This document shows positions 8,802 to 17,407 of a stretch of 53,898 nt of DNA, piece by piece. Under the pieces are notes generated by a model that made no database searches, was not told where the DNA came from, and saw only the letters and a program-made list of their open reading frames with translations. Source of the DNA: Akkermansiaceae bacterium (GTDB lineage Bacteria > Verrucomicrobiota > Verrucomicrobiia > Verrucomicrobiales > Akkermansiaceae). The DNA lies in the NCBI GenBank assembly GCA_025354565.1, contig JANXMQ010000055.1, positions 1 to 53,898 of the forward strand, in the 5' to 3' direction. The position numbers were made by a program, and so were the translations under genes. The stretch's first letter is position 1; the number at the start of each line of letters is the position of its first letter.

Positions 8802-10535
8802 ATGAGCCAAAATCCAGCGACCGGTACTGATACCGATAAAAGCAGTTATAATCGACTCCTCCTTCTCGTCGCCGGGTTCGGCGGACTGCTTTACGGCATC
8901 GACATCGGGATCATCGACCCGGCGCTCGGCTATCTTGGGAAAACCATTTCCATGACCGAGGAGAATAAGTCGGTCATCGTCGCGGCGGTTTTGGGTGGCT
9001 CGATGTTTGCCTCGGTGATTGCCGGGTTTTTTGCGGACCTGCTAGGCCGCAAGTTGATGATGTTGATCAGCGCGGTGATGTTCGTCGCGAGTGTCGCGAT
9101 CATTTTCACCTCACAGACGTATGTGCCGTTGCTGCTCGGGCGTATCCTCCAAGGCATGAGCGGTGGCGTCATTGCAGTGGTTGTTCCGCTCTATCTAGCA
9201 GAGTGTTTGAAATCCGACACGCGTGGCAAGGGGACTTCCATTTTCCAATTCATGCTCACTTTCGGCATCGTCGCGGCGGCATTCGTCGGCGACTATTACA
9301 CGAAGCACGCGGAGGCGGCCATCGACCTTGCGGCTGGAGATCAAACAGCGATCATCGCCGCAGCCAACCATGCGTGGCGCGGGATGTTCCTCTCCGTGAT
9401 TTATCCGGGGCTCTTGTTCTTGATCGGCGGTTTCTTCATTTCTGAGTCACCCCGCTGGTTGTATCGCAAGGGGCGCAAAGAGCAGGCCCGCGCGGCAATG
9501 CTGCGCTCTCGCACAATGGCTGAAACGGATTTGGAACTTGCTGAATTGGAGACTGCTTTGACCCACGAACATGCGAAACCCAAGGTCAATTTCGGCGAGT
9601 CTTTGGGCGAAATTTTCACCCAACGGAAATACATCATCCCGTTTCTCATCGCCTGCGTCGTCCTTGGCTGCACCCAAGCCACCGGGATCAATTCGATTCT
9701 TGGCTTCATGAGCACCATCCTCCAGCAAGCTGGCTTGAGTGCGGCCGCCGCCTCGAAAAGCGGACTCTGGATCAAGATCCTCAACTGCGTAATGACCGTC
9801 GTCGCCGTGATGCTGGTGGATCGCAAGGGTCGTAAATTCCTCCTGACCCTCGGCACCGGTGGCATCATTCTCTCGCTCATCGTCAGTTCCGCCGTGTTCT
9901 ACTCGTTTGAATCAAAGCGGGTGGACGTTAAGGAAAAAGTCGAGAAGCTGATTTCCGCAGACACTCTGTATATTGATTTAACGAAAGTTGATTTAGGCCA
10001 GGTCGTCGGGGTTGGGCAGCCGATGCAGCTTTCCATTCTCTATGCGTATGGCGAGAAGCAGGGCATCACCGTTGCCATCAGCAACGATACCAAGACCCGC
10101 GTGCTCAAGGTCTCGCCACTACCAGGTGACAAGGAAAATGCCGCTAAGCCATTGCGCATCATCCGCGCACTGGCAGGACCGGTTCCCACCGAGACGACCG
10201 GCATTTTGATTGCCGTTTGTTTGGCGTTTTTCATCGCCTTCTTCTCCGTCGGCCCGGGAGTTTGTGTCTGGCTCGCTCTATCAGAATTGATGCCCACCCG
10301 CATCCGCTCCGTGGGCATGGGCGTCGCGTTGTTAGTCAATCAGGGCGTTTCCACCGGCATCGCCGCGTTTTTCCTGCCGATCGTTGGCAACTATGGTTAC
10401 TTCGCGATGTTCGCTTTCTGGGGCGCTTGCACGGTGGTCTATTTCATCACCGCCGCCTTCTTCCTGCCTGAGACCAAGGGCAAAACGCTTGAGGAAATCG
10501 AAGAGTATTTCGAGGGCAAAAAATCACCACGCTGA
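8802..10535 (+). CDS. Sugar porter (MFS) with a large extra loop
   Basis: A 577-residue MFS sugar/proton symporter. Seen: the start of TM1 with FGGLLYGIDIGIIDPALG, the loop 2-3 motif FADLLGRK, a TM7-like stretch with TQATGINSILGF, and the C-terminal signature PETKGKTLEEIEEYF. Between TM9 and TM10 (about residues 365-455) lies an unusually long hydrophilic segment with alternating charged and beta-like stretches, probably periplasmic, that sugar porters normally lack. It is the first gene of an operon with a ROK-like kinase, a PIG-L deacetylase and NagB, so N-acetylglucosamine or a related amino sugar is the likely cargo (inference). The next gene starts 2 nt after the stop. Confidence 0.88.
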   Translation: MSQNPATGTDTDKSSYNRLLLLVAGFGGLLYGIDIGIIDPALGYLGKTISMTEENKSVIVAAVLGGSMFASVIAGFFADLLGRKLMMLISAVMFVASVAIIFTSQTYVPLLLGRILQGMSGGVIAVVVPLYLAECLKSDTRGKGTSIFQFMLTFGIVAAAFVGDYYTKHAEAAIDLAAGDQTAIIAAANHAWRGMFLSVIYPGLLFLIGGFFISESPRWLYRKGRKEQARAAMLRSRTMAETDLELAELETALTHEHAKPKVNFGESLGEIFTQRKYIIPFLIACVVLGCTQATGINSILGFMSTILQQAGLSAAAASKSGLWIKILNCVMTVVAVMLVDRKGRKFLLTLGTGGIILSLIVSSAVFYSFESKRVDVKEKVEKLISADTLYIDLTKVDLGQVVGVGQPMQLSILYAYGEKQGITVAISNDTKTRVLKVSPLPGDKENAAKPLRIIRALAGPVPTETTGILIAVCLAFFIAFFSVGPGVCVWLALSELMPTRIRSVGMGVALLVNQGVSTGIAAFFLPIVGNYGYFAMFAFWGACTVVYFITAAFFLPETKGKTLEEIEEYFEGKKSPR

Positions 10536-10537
10536 CC

Positions 10538-11920
10538 ATGTCCACACCAACGCTCAAACCCGCCGTTTCCGCCCCGCTGGACTCCGGGTTCCAGCCCGCG
10601 ATCCGATTCAACCGTGAATATGTCCGGAGCGTGCGGGCGTCCGGCAAGGGCGTGCCACTGGTGCTCGGGCTGGAGCGCGAATGCGGCCTGCTCTCGCGAT
10701 TTGAAACCCTCGTCAGTCCGGTGTCCGATGCCGCGACCGTGCTTTATGTCGAGCGCTTGGTGAAATTTTTGCTCTGGGCCCGCGGCGGCTGGAAGCTCCA
10801 CGTCGGCGGCCCCGCAGCGATCGGCGAGTTCATTCGCAAGACTTACTCGGCACGCGGTGCGCGCAAGTTCGATTGCGAGATGATGGCTCTCGCCTACGGG
10901 CGGAAATTTGAAGTCGTCCTCACCACCGCCGACCGGGTCCCTGCCGCCAAAGACATGGAAGTCGCGGCTGGCGGACATCTCAAAGGTTGCCGCATCGGCT
11001 TCGACTTGGGCGCGAGCGATTACAAAGTTTCCGCCGTGGTCGATGGCGAGGCGATCTTCACCGAGGAAACTCCGTGGGATCCGAAAATCCAGACCAACCC
11101 GGAATATCACTATCACCACATTTCCGCCGCACTCCATCGCGCTGCGGCCTGTATGCCCCGCGTGGACGCCATCGGCGGTAGTTCCGCTGGTATCATCGTG
11201 GACAACGAAATCCGCGTCGCCTCGCTGTTACGGGCGATCCCAAAAAAACTTTTCCCCACCGCCGCTGCCGTTTTCAAACGCATCACGAAGGAATGGAACG
11301 TGCCGCTGGTGGTGATGAACGACGGCGATGTCACGGCGCTCGCGGGGGCGCTTTCGCTCCAACAGACAGGCATGTTAGGAATCGCGATGGGTTCCAGCGA
11401 GGCCGCCGGTTTCATGGATAAAAAAGGCCGCATCCTTGGCTGGCTCAACGAGCTCGCCTTCGCCCCGGTCGATTACAATCCGCAGGCCGCAGCCGACGAG
11501 TGGTCCGGCGACATCGGCATCGGCGCACTGTATTTCTCGCAACAAGCCGTCAACAAACTCCTGCCTGCGGCGAAAATCAAATTGCCCAAGGCCATGGATT
11601 TGCCCGAGCGTCTCAAGGAGGTCCAAAACCTGATGGCTGCGGGTGACGAACGGGCCGCGAAAATCTACGAAACCATTGGCGTCTATCTCGGCTACACGAT
11701 CCCTCACTACTTGGATTTCTACGATTACCAGCACATGTTAATTCTCGGCCGCGTGACCACGGGAACAGGCGGCGACATCGTTCTAACCAAGGCACGCGAG
11801 GTGCTAGCGAAAGAATTTCCCGAAGCCGCCCATACGGTCGAAATGCACGTGCCCGACGAAAAATCCCGCCGCGTTGGTCAGGCAGTGGCGGCGGCGAGCC
11901 TGCCCAAAGCGAAAAAATAA
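10538..11920 (+). CDS. ROK-like sugar kinase with N-terminal extension
   Basis: A 460-residue protein. The first 145 residues or so are an extension not found in typical ROK kinases. The ATPase core follows, with a phosphate-binding motif IGFDLGASDYKVSAV (around 153-167), an acidic active-site segment NDGDVTALAG, and AMGSSEAAGF in place of the usual G-T-G-x-G. Near the C-terminus GRVTTGTGGDI is visible. ROK enzymes phosphorylate glucose, GlcNAc or ManNAc at O6. Its place between the transporter and the deacetylase suggests GlcNAc kinase activity; this is inference. Start chosen at ATG 10538, 2 nt after the transporter stop. Confidence 0.75.
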   Translation: MSTPTLKPAVSAPLDSGFQPAIRFNREYVRSVRASGKGVPLVLGLERECGLLSRFETLVSPVSDAATVLYVERLVKFLLWARGGWKLHVGGPAAIGEFIRKTYSARGARKFDCEMMALAYGRKFEVVLTTADRVPAAKDMEVAAGGHLKGCRIGFDLGASDYKVSAVVDGEAIFTEETPWDPKIQTNPEYHYHHISAALHRAAACMPRVDAIGGSSAGIIVDNEIRVASLLRAIPKKLFPTAAAVFKRITKEWNVPLVVMNDGDVTALAGALSLQQTGMLGIAMGSSEAAGFMDKKGRILGWLNELAFAPVDYNPQAAADEWSGDIGIGALYFSQQAVNKLLPAAKIKLPKAMDLPERLKEVQNLMAAGDERAAKIYETIGVYLGYTIPHYLDFYDYQHMLILGRVTTGTGGDIVLTKAREVLAKEFPEAAHTVEMHVPDEKSRRVGQAVAAASLPKAKK

Positions 11921-11924
11921 GCTG

Positions 11925-12782
11925 ATGCAACTTCACTATCCCACTGCTCAAATTTTCATCCCCGACGGCCAGCCCGAAAATGAGGCGCTTTCACGCATCA
12001 CCCACCTCGGCATCGGCGCGCATCAGGACGATCTTGAGTTCATGGCGTTCCATGGCATCCTCGCCTGTTTCGCCCGCGATGACCGATGGTTCGGCGGCGT
12101 CACCTGCACCAACGGTGCCGGCAGTTCCCGCAGTGGCCCTTATGCTAATTTCACAGATGCGGAAATGATGACCATCCGCCGTCAGGAACAAAACACCGCC
12201 GCCGTGGTCGGTGGCTTTGGCGCGATGTTTCAGCTCGACTATCCGAGTAGTGCGGTGAAATCCCCGACCGCGCAGGAGCTCAAGAACGATCTTAAACAAA
12301 TACTAACAGCGACCCGCCCCGAGGTGGTTTATACCCACAATCCCGCTGACAAACACGACACCCACATCGGCGTGACGATCGCGGCACTGCAAGCCATGCG
12401 CGAGCTACCGCGCGACCAACGACCGAAGCAAGTCATCGGCTGCGAAGTCTGGCGGAATCTCGATTGGCTACCCGATGCCGACAAGGTGCTGATGGATGTG
12501 AGCGGTCGCGATAATCTAGCAGCCGCCCTGAATGGAATCTTCGACTCACAAATCGCCGGTGGCAAACGCTACGATCTCGCCACCCTCGGTCGCCGCTCGG
12601 CCAACGCGACTTTTTTCGATTCCCACGCCACCGACTCCGCCACGCAGCTCATTTTCGGCATCGACCTCACTCCGCTGGTGGCTGACGAATCGAAGGACAT
12701 CATTGAATTTGTCTGCGGCTTGATCGATCAATTCAATGCCGACGTGCGCCGGAAGCTCGGCCAAAAACTCGGAACGATCTAA
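11925..12782 (+). CDS. PIG-L/LmbE family deacetylase
   Basis: A 285-residue zinc-dependent N-acetyl-sugar deacetylase. The family signature is clear: LGIGAHQDDLEFM (AHxDD at 32-36), and further on THNPADKHDTHIG with the distal zinc histidine. No signal peptide is present, so it is cytoplasmic. ATG 11925 follows the kinase stop by 4 nt, and its stop overlaps the nagB start (TAATG). In this operon no NagA is present, so PIG-L probably removes the acetyl group from GlcNAc or GlcNAc-6-P before NagB acts. From family knowledge, some Bacteroidetes NagB proteins are fused to a PIG-L domain, which supports the link. Confidence 0.87.
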   Translation: MQLHYPTAQIFIPDGQPENEALSRITHLGIGAHQDDLEFMAFHGILACFARDDRWFGGVTCTNGAGSSRSGPYANFTDAEMMTIRRQEQNTAAVVGGFGAMFQLDYPSSAVKSPTAQELKNDLKQILTATRPEVVYTHNPADKHDTHIGVTIAALQAMRELPRDQRPKQVIGCEVWRNLDWLPDADKVLMDVSGRDNLAAALNGIFDSQIAGGKRYDLATLGRRSANATFFDSHATDSATQLIFGIDLTPLVADESKDIIEFVCGLIDQFNADVRRKLGQKLGTI

Positions 12783-13552
12783 TGGAAATCATCATCCAAC
12801 CCACCCCGGCAGCCGCAACCGATGTCGCCGCGAGGATCATCGCACGCCTGCTGCGCGAAAAGCCGGATGCGGTGCTCGGACTCGCCACCGGCAGCACTCC
12901 GCTGCGACTCTATCAGGTGTTAGTGGATATGAATCTCGACTGGAGCGGGGTCACCACTTTCAACTTGGACGAATACATCGGCCTGCCGCGCGAACACTCT
13001 CAGTCCTACCACAGCTTCATGTGGGAAAATCTTTTCCGTCATGTGAACATCAAGCGGGAAAATGTCCACATTCCCGACGGCAATGCGGCTGACATTCCCG
13101 CGTTCTGCGCGGCGTACGAGGCCGCCATCCACGCGGCGGGCGGGATCGACTTGCAAGTGCTCGGCATCGGCACCGACGGTCACATCGGCTTCAACGAACC
13201 CACCTCGTCACTCGCCTCGCGCACGCGCATCAAGACGCTCGCGCCGCGCACCCGCAAGGACAACGCGCGCTTTTTCGGCAGTGAGGAAGCCGTGCCGCAT
13301 CACGTCATCACCATGGGCATCGGCACGATCATGGAAGCACGCTTGAACCTGCTGCTTGGCTTTGGCAGTAGCAAGGCCAGCGCCATCGCCGAGGCCGTCG
13401 AAGGGCCGATCACTTCGCTCAATCCGGCCTCCATTCTCCAGATGCATCCGGTCGTGAAAGTCTGCCTCGATGAACCGGCAGCCAGCCTCTTGCAACGGGC
13501 CGACTACTATCGCTGGGTCTATGCCAACAAGCCCGCATGGCAAACCTTCTAA
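12782..13552 (+). CDS. nagB: Glucosamine-6-phosphate deaminase
   Basis: A 256-residue enzyme converting glucosamine-6-phosphate to fructose-6-phosphate and ammonia. Family motifs: LATGSTP (34-40), NLDEY (61-65, catalytic Asp) and GIGTDGHIGFNEP (128-140, with D132 and H134). Length and motif order are those of a normal short NagB. The start overlaps the PIG-L stop by one base. It closes the amino-sugar operon and feeds glycolysis. Confidence 0.95.
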   Translation: MEIIIQPTPAAATDVAARIIARLLREKPDAVLGLATGSTPLRLYQVLVDMNLDWSGVTTFNLDEYIGLPREHSQSYHSFMWENLFRHVNIKRENVHIPDGNAADIPAFCAAYEAAIHAAGGIDLQVLGIGTDGHIGFNEPTSSLASRTRIKTLAPRTRKDNARFFGSEEAVPHHVITMGIGTIMEARLNLLLGFGSSKASAIAEAVEGPITSLNPASILQMHPVVKVCLDEPAASLLQRADYYRWVYANKPAWQTF

Positions 13553-13640
13553 CGGGTAGTTGTTTGGAGCGTCATCAAACTGCTTTGTTGAAAGGCAATA
13601 CCTGACCCCATTCACTTTGACGTTGTGCCAAAAATTCAAA

Positions 13641-13676
13641 ATACCCCATTGACAGACTCCGCCAATGGGGTATCCA
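13641..13676 (+). promoter_or_regulatory. Promoter/operator of the HigBA-type module
   Basis: A perfect 11-bp inverted repeat, ATACCCCATTG (13641-13651) and CAATGGGGTAT (13663-13673), overlaps a TTGACA (13649-13654) and a weak TATCCA at 13671-13676 with 16-nt spacing. It sits directly before the toxin start, as expected for an autorepressed toxin-antitoxin promoter. Confidence 0.65.
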
Positions 13677-13677
13677 C

Positions 13678-14007
13678 TTGTCAGTAAATTTGCAATTCAT
13701 TGAGTCACCAGTCTATTTTGGCCAGATTGACGACTTACTGAGTGCGGAAGATCATCGCCAGTTGCAAATGCACCTGCTCGAACAACCAGACCGGGGTGAT
13801 GTCATCAAGGGATCTGGTGGTTTGCGTAAGTTGCGATGGGCTGGGTCAGGAAGAGGCAAAAGAGGCGGAATTCGCGTCATCTATTATTAGTGGCGTGGGG
13901 ATACAGCATTCCTGCTTTTTGCATACCCGAAGAACCCACAAAAGGATTTAACAGCGGCACAGGCAAAGTTGTTGAAAAATCTAATCGAATTTTACACCAA
14001 TGAATGA
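13678..14007 (+). pseudogene. higB: RelE/HigB2-type toxin interrupted by an amber codon
   Basis: The frame matches HigB2-like toxins over its whole length: FIESPVYF at the start, the core GSGGLRKLRWAGSGRGKRGG, then IRVIYY. A TAG at codon 71 (13888-13890) interrupts it. After it the same frame continues WRGDTAFLLFAYPKNPQKDL and ends in a normal toxin C-terminus, with its stop at 14005-14007 overlapping the antitoxin start. Without the amber it would be a 109-residue full-length toxin. The start codon is TTG 13678; the operator lies just before it. Either inactivated by one point mutation or misread at one base. Confidence 0.8.
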
Positions 14008-14291
14008 CAAGGACTTCCAGAAGCTCGTTGAGAGCGTCAAGCAGATGGGATCAATCATGCAAGGTGAGAGTATCCCGCACCGTCGAACCGTGTTGAGCAC
14101 AGTTGATGTTAAGGGCTTGCGGGAGCGGCTTGGCCTGACTCAGAACCAATTTTCCGGCATGATTGGTGTTAGCATCAAGACTCTACAGAATTGGGAGCAG
14201 GGCAGGCGTGAGCCAGAGGGGCCCAGCTAAGGCATTATTGCGAGTAGTCGAGAAGGAGCCCCAAGCTGTCATGAATGCTCTACACACATAG
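14000..14291 (+). pseudogene. higA: HigA-type XRE antitoxin with frameshift
   Basis: Residues 1-73 are a typical HigA: VDVKGLRERLGLTQNQFSGM, then a helix-turn-helix with IGVSIKTLQNWEQGRREPEG. At the run GGGGCCC (about 14218-14224) the frame ends at TAA 14228-14230. One base out of frame it continues perfectly as GPAKALLRVVEKEPQAVMNA and stops at 14289-14291. One G too many therefore explains the break. The DNA-binding domain is intact, so a truncated repressor of the upstream operator could still be made. Confidence 0.8.
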
Positions 14292-14413
14292 AAAAAGGGC
14301 TCTTCAGCATTTTTCAGAGGCGCTCTAAGTCCTAACGGAAAGGACTTGTGGGACAGATAAGACTGATGATCCTTGACGCTCGGGGGGCAATAGATTGGAA
14401 AGACGCGGCACCC

Positions 14414-16561
14414 ATGGCATTTCCCAAAGACTTTCTTTTCGGCACGGCGAATGCGGATCATCAGGTGGAGGCCCATGATCCGGGTTGCGAGGACGTGTGG
14501 GATGTGTGGGAACGCTGTCAGGGTCTAACAGCACGGGGACGGGCAACGGATTTCTGGAACCGCTATGAGGAGGACATCGCGGCGGCGGCCGGGCTCGGGT
14601 GCAAGTTGTTCCGGTTCTCGGTCGCGTGGGCGCGGGTGGAGACGGCGGAGGGAAAGTTCGATCCGGCGGCATTGGCGCATTACCGGCGGGTGGCGGAGTG
14701 CATCCGCGGGCATGGGATGAAGGTGATGCTGACGCTGCATCATTTCGTGTGGCCGGTATGGCTGGAGCGGGATTGCGGCGGGATGATTGGGGAAAAATTT
14801 CCCGATCTGTTCGCGCGCTATGCGGACCATGTGGCAGCGGCGCTGGGGGATCTGATAGATTATTGGATTACCTTCAACGAGCCGAGCCAGTTGACCTTCG
14901 GCTACATCAAGCCGTGGTGGCAGAGCCGGTATTACATGCCGCCGGGATTGCCGCGCGGGGCGGATGTGGATGCGGAGGCGGAGGCGGTGGGGCGCTTGAT
15001 CCCGGGACTTTTCCGTGCTCATGCGCGGGCGCGGGTGGCCATCCATGCCCGATCGCCCGGCGCGAAGGTGGGCGTGAATCCGATGATGACGGGTTTTCCG
15101 ACATGGCTGCAAATGCTGATGGATTGGGGGGCCTGCCATCGCGGACTGTCGGAAGCCCTATTTAAATTCACCCGCAGCGGAGCCTTGGTGAGCGAGAAAA
15201 GTAATGTGGATCTGGTGATCGGCGGGGTAACTGCGGAGAATCAAACGGGCTTCGAAATGAGCGATCCTTATCTGCGAACTGGCAAGGCGGTGTTGGTGGC
15301 GGCGGACTTCGACGGCGTAGGTATCGGCTCGCTAACAGGGAGGAAAGTGGGAGTCATTGCGATTGGCAATCAGCCGGTGGCGTGGGACCGCGACTTACCG
15401 CGAGAGTGCGGAAAGAAAATTTTCAGTAACTATGACACGGCCCGCGCCGCGCTGTTAGACGGGACGGTGGCAGCAGTTTATGGCGATGCCTATTTTCTGC
15501 TGCCACAAGGATTAGACGCTACGGCTGACCTACGCTTGCTGGCGACAGGTCTAACCGATGAGGCTTATGTGGTGGTCGCGCCGCACGGACATTGGAGTTT
15601 GCTGAAACGGGTGAACCGGGCGGTGGCGGCCTTCCAAGATGAGCGGGCGGAGACGATGGAGCGCGAGGAATCGCCAGCAACCAAGGCGGTGGCGAAGCGG
15701 GCGGAACGACCGGTTTCGCTGCATGAAGTTTGGCACGGCGGCGAGGACAATTCGCATGAAGTGCTAGAAAGCCGCGATGTGCGGCGGGTGCGGCGGCGAG
15801 GAAAAATCCGCATCGGGATTCGGACGGACGCCCCGGGAGGCTGGCAAAAGGGCGCGGGAGAAGGCCTGGAGATGAAGCTCGCACGGCGGATCGCCTATGA
15901 GATTTTTCACGATGAGAAGTGCGTGGAAATTGTGCCCATCGAGCCGAGTCACCGACTGAAAAACGTGGTGGCCAAGCGCGGATGGCTGAACTGGGCCTGG
16001 CGGTTCTGGGGGACGACGACGATGATTGCGAATGCGAACTGGTGGTATCTCGGCACGTCCGGGCGCTTGCCGGAGGAGCTGTGTCCGGCGGAGGCCGTGG
16101 GGGCGCAGGATTTCGTGGGACTGGATTATTACTGGGGCCTGCCCACGTGGAAGTTGGGGAAATTTAGGATGTTAGAGGAGGCGGCGCACGGGCGGTTTTT
16201 ACACGCCCCAGTCTGGCCGAAGGGCTTGTTTCATGCGCTCAAGCGGTTTCACCGATGGTTCCCAGAGCAAGAGCTTTTCATCGTGGAAAATGGCAGCGTG
16301 CCAGTGGCTAACGGGATTTCCCGGACGGATTACCTGCGCTCCCACGTCGCCGAGGTCGAGCGGGCGATTCAGCAAGGCGTTCCGGTGAAGGGCTACAATT
16401 TCTGGTCGATCACTTCCAACCGCGAATGGGGCCACGCCTTCGATCCTAACACCGACTTCGGCCTGTATTTCGTGGACCTCGACAAGGACCCGGAGTTGGC
16501 TCGGCAGGCGACAGCGGAGGTGGCGGTCTATCGGGAGATGATCGGGAAAGTTGAGAGTTGA
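14414..16561 (+). CDS. GH1 beta-glycosidase with an internal, circularly permuted solute-binding domain
   Basis: A 715-residue cytoplasmic protein (no signal peptide). GH1 halves: residues 1-255, with the start FPKDFLFGTANADHQVEA and the acid/base TFNEP (E156); and about 520-715, with DFVGLDYYWG, the nucleophile in FIVENG (E625) and YNFWSITSNREWGHAF. Between them lies an SBP_bac_3-type domain in swapped order: its second half first (NVDLVIGGVTAENQTGFEMS, SDPYLRTG, GRKVGVIAIGNQ, then EAYVVVAPHGHWSLLKRVNR), an Arg/Glu-rich linker (about 408-462), and its first half last (KIRIGIRTDAPGGW, EGLEMKLARRIAYEI, VEIVPIEPSHRL). ATG 14414 starts the GH1 domain; an in-frame start 66 nt upstream is less likely. 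The glycosidase activity is likely; ligand control by the nested domain is inference. Confidence 0.85.
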   Translation: MAFPKDFLFGTANADHQVEAHDPGCEDVWDVWERCQGLTARGRATDFWNRYEEDIAAAAGLGCKLFRFSVAWARVETAEGKFDPAALAHYRRVAECIRGHGMKVMLTLHHFVWPVWLERDCGGMIGEKFPDLFARYADHVAAALGDLIDYWITFNEPSQLTFGYIKPWWQSRYYMPPGLPRGADVDAEAEAVGRLIPGLFRAHARARVAIHARSPGAKVGVNPMMTGFPTWLQMLMDWGACHRGLSEALFKFTRSGALVSEKSNVDLVIGGVTAENQTGFEMSDPYLRTGKAVLVAADFDGVGIGSLTGRKVGVIAIGNQPVAWDRDLPRECGKKIFSNYDTARAALLDGTVAAVYGDAYFLLPQGLDATADLRLLATGLTDEAYVVVAPHGHWSLLKRVNRAVAAFQDERAETMEREESPATKAVAKRAERPVSLHEVWHGGEDNSHEVLESRDVRRVRRRGKIRIGIRTDAPGGWQKGAGEGLEMKLARRIAYEIFHDEKCVEIVPIEPSHRLKNVVAKRGWLNWAWRFWGTTTMIANANWWYLGTSGRLPEELCPAEAVGAQDFVGLDYYWGLPTWKLGKFRMLEEAAHGRFLHAPVWPKGLFHALKRFHRWFPEQELFIVENGSVPVANGISRTDYLRSHVAEVERAIQQGVPVKGYNFWSITSNREWGHAFDPNTDFGLYFVDLDKDPELARQATAEVAVYREMIGKVES

Positions 16562-16587
16562 TGCCTATCGAAGGAGCGTCGATCTGA

Positions 16588-17338
16588 GATCAAATCGTTA
16601 GAATTTCGCAGCGGCGGCGGACTGGATTTCCCAATTTCGTATTCGGACCCGAGGACATCGTCGTGGTTCTTGGCCAAGACGGATTGGTGGCAAACACGCT
16701 GAAGTATCTATCAGGTCAACCGCTGATCGGTGTGAACCCTGATCCGAAACGCTGGGATGGGCAATTGCTGCCCTTTCAAGTCGGTGATCTGAATCAAGTC
16801 ATGCGTGAAATCCTGCGCGGCGGTCGGAAGACTCATGAAGTCAACATGGCAGAAGCCAAGCTAAACATCGGACTCAGCCTCTGCGCCGTGAACGATTTTT
16901 TTTATCGGACTCAAGTCTCACGGCTCCGCGCGTTATCGCATCTCCAGTGGCGACAAGGCGGAAAACCACTCCTCTAGCGGAGTGATCGTCTCGACCGGAC
17001 TCGGATCGACCGGCTGGTTCAAAAGCCTGATCACCGGCGCGGCAGGGGTCGCGAGGGCTGCCGGAAAAGCCACGGGAGCCATCTCGCCAGATACCCGTTT
17101 CCCATGGGAATCCGATTTTCTCTATTTCACCGTCCGCGAGCCATTCCCGAGTAGAACCACGGGCACCTCGCTCATATTCGGCAAGGTCTTCACTGAGCAA
17201 CCGCTCGTTCTCGAGTCACAGATGGGGGAAAATGGCGTGATTTTCAGCGACGGCATCGAGCACGATTTCCTTGAATTCAACTCCGGCACCAAGGCCACCA
17301 TTTCGCTCGCCGCGCGTAAGGGACATCTGGTGGTCTAG
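16588..17338 (+). pseudogene. NAD kinase-like protein, truncated and frameshifted
   Basis: The frame opens without a start codon at 16588 and reads into NFVFGPEDIVVVLGQDGLVA, a glycine-rich motif of NAD/diacylglycerol-kinase-like proteins, then IGVNPDPKRWDGQLLPF. At a run of eight T (16896-16903) the frame must shift by one: the other frame continues SHGSARYRISSGDKAE, VIVSTGLGSTGWFKSL and runs to a stop at 17336-17338. The expected N-terminal 70 residues or so are absent. Loss of both the start and the frame makes it a pseudogene, although the T8 break alone could be a sequencing error. Confidence 0.7.
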
Positions 17339-17407
17339 CGGAAGCGGGAAAATTTTCCCCGACTCATCCGATTGACATCCCCCGCTTCATCGGAAGAATC
17401 CCACCCG

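Noticed and set aside
10439-11137. Minus-strand ORF of 232 codons
   Set aside because: Shadow of the ROK-like kinase gene in high-GC DNA.
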